The notes under the pieces were generated by a model. That model ran no database searches and was not told where the DNA came from. It worked only from the letters and a program-made list of their open reading frames with translations. The position numbers were made by a program, and so were the translations under genes. From CAWEQO01 sp963811225 (GTDB lineage: Bacteria > Chloroflexota > Anaerolineae > Anaerolineales > Anaerolineaceae), in contig CAWEQO010000004.1 in the NCBI GenBank assembly GCA_963811225.1, forward strand, positions 186,001-250,000: DNA of 64,000 nucleotides, read 5' to 3'. Shown here one piece after another: positions 60,426 through 64,000 of this stretch (the stretch's first letter is position 1; each line of letters opens with the position of its first letter).

Positions 60426-60445
60426 GGGATTCCAGACGCCTGTGG

Positions 60446-62194
60446 CTACGACAGGGTATCCTTCCACAACTGGCGCAGTTTATGGGCGGCCATTTTGGGA
60501 CGGCGGTCGCGGGTGAAGACGCCCTTGTAGTTGAAGCCACCAACGCGGTGGACGGCCTGACCGGTCTTGAAGTCACACAGGTTCCAGACGTGCTCGCCGG
60601 CCACGAAGGGGTACTCGCGCAGGGCCAGGATGTAGCGTTCCAGCATCTCGGCTTGATACTCCTCGCTGAACATCTCAGGCGGTTGGGCATGGTGCCCGGG
60701 GATGGTGTCCGCGCCAAATTCGGTCAGCACCAGGGGCTTGGGATAGAGCTTGTGGAGAGCTTCGACCTCAGTTTTGAGGCGCTGGATGGCAGTGTCCAGG
60801 TTGCCGAAGTCGGTATACCAGCCGTAGTAACGGTTGAGGCACAGGAAGTCCAGGAATTCGTCGGCCTCTTCCTCACCCGGCCCGACCGTGCTGACCAGGG
60901 TGACCGGGCGGGACTGGTCGAGGGACTTGGCCAGGTCGTACAGGTTGCGGAAGAAGGCTTTGGCGGCCGGGCGTTTGGAGTGCGGCTCGTTGGCCAGGCT
61001 CCAGGCGATGACCGAGGGGTGGTTGCGGTCACGCTCGATCAGGTCTCTGGTGTATTGGCGGCACAGCTCCAGGCGGCGTTCCAGACCCTCTTCTGCAAAG
61101 AACAGCCCGACGGCGGGAGTCTCGTCAATCACCAGGAAGCCCAGCCGGTCGGCCAGGTCCATCATCTCTTCCGAATAGGGGTAGTGGGTGGTGCGGAAGG
61201 AGTTTGCGCCGATCCACTGCAGGATAGCGTAGTCCTTGACGACCACGGCCGGGTTGTAGCCGCGCCCGTTGACCGGGAAATCCTCGTGGCGGCCGAAGCC
61301 GCTGAGGTGAATGGGCTCGCCGTTTAGCAGCAGTCGATCGCCATCCACGGCCATGGTGCGGATGCCGACCGGCAGGTTATAACGATCGACCGTTTTACCG
61401 TTTTCCATCAGCCAGATCGTCAGCTCATACAGGTTAGGGCGTTGCGGCGACCACAGCGCCGGGTCGTTCAGCAGGAACTGAGCGGCGGTCTGGTCTCCGG
61501 TGATGCTCACTTCCTCGGAACGGTCGGCTCCGTGCCCCTTGAGGGTCAGCAGCGCGCTGAGATCGCCTTTGCCGAGGACGCTCAAGTCCACCGTGACTAG
61601 GCCCTGCCCGCCGGTGACGTCGGTAACCACGCGGATGGCCTGGATGAAGGACTCCGGGGTGCTGTACAGCCGGACCGGGCGCTGGATGCCGCAGTAAGGG
61701 AAGAAATCGAAGGAGGCGGGGGGCAAGGGGGTGTTGCCGAAGCCGTCGCGGGGATCATCGGGCACACTGCCGGGCGGGACGCGGTCGGGGGCCAGGCTGC
61801 CGTCGACGCGCACGACCAGCAGGTTCCCCTCGCGCTGGAGACGGTCCGCCAGGTCGAACTCGAAGGGCAGGTGGCCGCCCTCGTGCGAACCGAGCAGATG
61901 GCCGTTGAGCCAGACCTCGGCCAGGTAGTTGACCGAGTGGAAGCGCAGCCAGTTGCGCTGGCCCAAGAAGGCGAGTGGGCGGTCGAAGCGCACCTGGTAC
62001 CAGGCCGGGCCGAGAAAGTCGCGACCGTCTTCGAACTGATCGTTCCAGCTGGCGGGCACTGCGATGGGCCGGGACTGGTCAAAGCCGCCGCTCCAGTTGG
62101 AGACTCGCCCGACGTCATCCGGGTCGAAGCGGAAGTCCCAGAAATCGGGCAGCTGGATGACTTGACGGTAGGGGTTCGATTGGGGAAAAAGCAT
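60446..62194 (-). CDS. uidA: Glycoside hydrolase family 2, beta-glucuronidase-like
   Basis: 582 residues with the GH2 order: sugar-binding jelly roll (about 1-180; FRFDPDDVGRVSNW, WLNGHLLGSHEGGHLPFEFD), Ig-like domain (about 180-270) and TIM barrel. The acid/base Glu is in WSLANEPHS and the nucleophile Glu in LVLTEFGAD; GEHVWNLCDF near the end is close to the UidA motif. FRTTHYPYSEEMMDLADRLGFLVIDE is the GH2 signature. No signal peptide, so intracellular. Beta-glucuronidase is the best guess; beta-galactosidase or a related activity is possible. No sugar transporter is nearby. Confidence 0.92.
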   Translation of the reverse strand: MLFPQSNPYRQVIQLPDFWDFRFDPDDVGRVSNWSGGFDQSRPIAVPASWNDQFEDGRDFLGPAWYQVRFDRPLAFLGQRNWLRFHSVNYLAEVWLNGHLLGSHEGGHLPFEFDLADRLQREGNLLVVRVDGSLAPDRVPPGSVPDDPRDGFGNTPLPPASFDFFPYCGIQRPVRLYSTPESFIQAIRVVTDVTGGQGLVTVDLSVLGKGDLSALLTLKGHGADRSEEVSITGDQTAAQFLLNDPALWSPQRPNLYELTIWLMENGKTVDRYNLPVGIRTMAVDGDRLLLNGEPIHLSGFGRHEDFPVNGRGYNPAVVVKDYAILQWIGANSFRTTHYPYSEEMMDLADRLGFLVIDETPAVGLFFAEEGLERRLELCRQYTRDLIERDRNHPSVIAWSLANEPHSKRPAAKAFFRNLYDLAKSLDQSRPVTLVSTVGPGEEEADEFLDFLCLNRYYGWYTDFGNLDTAIQRLKTEVEALHKLYPKPLVLTEFGADTIPGHHAQPPEMFSEEYQAEMLERYILALREYPFVAGEHVWNLCDFKTGQAVHRVGGFNYKGVFTRDRRPKMAAHKLRQLWKDTLS

Positions 62195-62338
62195 GGAAGT
62201 CCTCTTATTCGATCGGAAGGATGATTAAAATCTTTAGGATCAGCGCTTCGCTAAACATTACACATTCCGAGTTCCATTGAACTCCTTTGGAAAGGGCTGA
62301 TCTCCCCAGGTTTCTTCCATACACAAGGATGTGTGTGG

Positions 62339-64000
62339 CTACGTGCTGAGCGGCAGCACAATGTGGAAGCAGCTGCCCGGGCAGGCTTGCTCGTCGCAGC
62401 CGGGGCTTTCGACCCAGATGCGGCCGCCATGTGCCTCGACGATGCCCTTCGTGATGGTCAGTCCCAGACCCGGTCCGCCGCCCTTGAACTTGATGTCGCC
62501 CGTGCTGTGGCGCAGGGCGTCACCGGCGCGGAAGAATTTTTCGAAGACCCGGTCGAGATCGTCGGGAGCGATGCCGATGCCGGTGTCGGCCACCAGCACC
62601 TCGACCGCCCGGTCGCTGCTGCCGTTGTCGCCCGCCAGCAGCCGGCCGCGCACGGTGATCGTCCCCCCATCTGGGGTGTATTTGATGGCGTTCTGGATCA
62701 GGTTGCTGAACACCTGCTTCATGCGGTTGGTGTCGGCGTGCACCTCGGGCAGTTCGGCCAGCCCTTCCACCTGCAGTGTCTGCTTGCGGATCGCCAGCGC
62801 CTCCGTCCAAATCTCAGCCGCCTGACGGACGATGCCGGAAATGGTGGTTGAATATTTCTCCAGCTGCAGGGTCTGGCTGTCCAAGCGGGACACGTCGAAC
62901 ATTGTGTCTACGATCTCTTCCAGCTTGATGGTCGCCTTGCGGACGTTCTGGGTCAGGTTGAGACCCATCTCAGGGCGCAGGTCGCCCTCGGCCATCATCT
63001 CGGCCAGGATGTCGTTGTAACCGCGCACCTGGGTGAGGGGGGTGCGCAGCTCGTGCGAGGCGATGTCGATGAAGTCGGACTTGGCCTGATCCAGACGGGC
63101 CAGTTCTCGGTTCGCAGTCAGCAGCTCGCGGTTAAGGCGCTCGTTGTCGATGTTGCGGATCAGCAGATCGTCGTACAGGCGCGCGTTTTCCAGCACAACG
63201 CCGGTTTGCCCGGCCAGGGTGCGTAGAAAGTGCAGATCGCGCTCGTCGTAGCGGTCGCCGGAGTGCTTTGGCCCGAGAGCCAGCAAACCAATCCAGCTGC
63301 CGTGGGCTGCAATTGGGATATAGACGTCCGCATTCAGGTCGGCAAACCAGCGGCGCTCAGCTGCCGGGACGGATTGGAACTCGGGCAGCAGGTCGATGTC
63401 GTATTGGGTCAGCGGGGCGTCCGGCGCCAACATGCGCTGCATCAGGGCGCTGCCGCGGGTGAATGCGGCTCCTTCTGCACAGGCGCCACGTAAATTGGCC
63501 AGCGGCTGCACCCAGTAAGACAGCTGCTCCTCGGCGTCACCCTCCGTAGAGACCACAAACAGGACCGCGCTGCGGGGGTGGAAGATGGCCTCGATGCCGT
63601 CCATGACCGCTGCCGACAGGGCTTGCAGATCGAGGATGTTATTGATCTGCTGGCCGTACTGCTCGAGGGCCAGGGCCGGGTCATAGCCACTGCCGCTGAT
63701 GCGCCGGGTGATCTTATTTTGCGACCAAACCAGCAGCGGATTGAGCGCCAGCGCCAGGATGAGCGCCAGGGCCGACCCGGCCAGGATCGGTTGGGTTGTG
63801 GGCAGTTGACGCAGCAGGAGCAGGGCGGCATACAGCAGCGCAGCGTAGGCCAGGACGGCCAACAACAGCCCGGACAGGCGCGCCAGCGAGCGCCGGGTGA
63901 TGGCGCGCGCATCTGGCAGGTGGTGGGAGGGCATAATCCAGGCGGCTAGCAGCGCCGCCAGCAAGTAGACGATCACGCCAAAGCCGGGGTAACCGGCCAT
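62339..64000 (-). CDS. GAF-domain sensor histidine kinase, N-terminus at window edge
   Basis: At least 553 residues; the only visible start is the ATG at the final base, within a membrane segment (VIVYLLAALLAAWIM), so more N-terminal sequence may lie outside. At least three further membrane helices, a GAF-like domain (about residues 110-270: ALSAAVMDGIEAIFHPRSAVLFVVS, PIAAHGSWIGLLALGPKHSG, FLRTLAGQTGVVLENARLYDDL), then HisKA with IDIASHELRTPLTQVRGY and the ATPase domain with NLIQNAIKYTPDGG, VADTGIGIAPDDL and GGGPGLGLTITKGIVEAHGG. No response regulator is visible in the window. Confidence 0.9.
   Translation of the reverse strand: MAGYPGFGVIVYLLAALLAAWIMPSHHLPDARAITRRSLARLSGLLLAVLAYAALLYAALLLLRQLPTTQPILAGSALALILALALNPLLVWSQNKITRRISGSGYDPALALEQYGQQINNILDLQALSAAVMDGIEAIFHPRSAVLFVVSTEGDAEEQLSYWVQPLANLRGACAEGAAFTRGSALMQRMLAPDAPLTQYDIDLLPEFQSVPAAERRWFADLNADVYIPIAAHGSWIGLLALGPKHSGDRYDERDLHFLRTLAGQTGVVLENARLYDDLLIRNIDNERLNRELLTANRELARLDQAKSDFIDIASHELRTPLTQVRGYNDILAEMMAEGDLRPEMGLNLTQNVRKATIKLEEIVDTMFDVSRLDSQTLQLEKYSTTISGIVRQAAEIWTEALAIRKQTLQVEGLAELPEVHADTNRMKQVFSNLIQNAIKYTPDGGTITVRGRLLAGDNGSSDRAVEVLVADTGIGIAPDDLDRVFEKFFRAGDALRHSTGDIKFKGGGPGLGLTITKGIVEAHGGRIWVESPGCDEQACPGSCFHIVLPLST

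Overview
The window reads as chromosomal DNA of an uncultured, GC-rich Chloroflexota bacterium, most likely of the Anaerolineae. That placement is inference. It rests on the run of Thr/Pro-rich lipoproteins, a giant cyclase-AAA-TPR regulator, a PAC2 protein, an archaeal/eukaryal-type mevalonate decarboxylase, a 2-oxoglutarate dehydrogenase pair and an isolated rpsD, not on a marker-gene tree. I saw no IS element, prophage, CRISPR array or tRNA gene.

Positions 1-43300 are mostly housekeeping or single-gene units: a NYN/LOTUS protein (cut by the window edge), a sensor kinase, uvrB, acyP, an ABC exporter, a large GT-C-like membrane protein, PAC2, a GNAT acetyltransferase, a lone MacB/LolD-type ATPase, the cyclase-AAA-TPR protein, a PRC-barrel lipoprotein, odhA/odhB (E1/E2), a lyase-mvaD pair, rseP with a HEAT-repeat protein and a membrane-anchored metallopeptidase, an unusual phosphofructokinase, an esterase, an EamA transporter, two DUF4383 proteins, rpsD, and a kinase-nuclease-hpt operon. 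A candidate 246-nt structured RNA with its own promoter and terminator lies on the minus strand just after hpt (42689-42934).

Positions 44062-60329 hold the notable system: a compact secondary-lipid (PUFA synthase-like, Pfa) locus followed by a complete acyl-CoA carboxylase set. In order it encodes KS-AT-ACP-ACP-ACP-KR(structural half), KR(catalytic half)-DH, a PfaB-like degenerate KS plus AT, a protein with only the two FabA-like DH domains of PfaC, a PfaD-like FMN enoyl reductase, then carboxyltransferase, biotin carboxylase and biotin carrier protein. The PfaC KS-CLF pair is absent. The carboxylase would supply malonyl units (inference). The locus carries several single-base frameshifts; nearly every frameshift in the window can be repaired by removing one base, which points to sequence error or a common cause rather than independent decay. 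The window ends with a GH2 beta-glucuronidase-like gene and a GAF-type sensor kinase cut by the edge.

A second theme is many long, near-perfect intergenic inverted repeats of unrelated sequence, up to a 108-bp spacerless perfect palindrome at 60318-60425. Most sit at gene 3' ends, often between convergent genes, as expected of bidirectional terminators, but one (25875-25962) sits between two gene starts.
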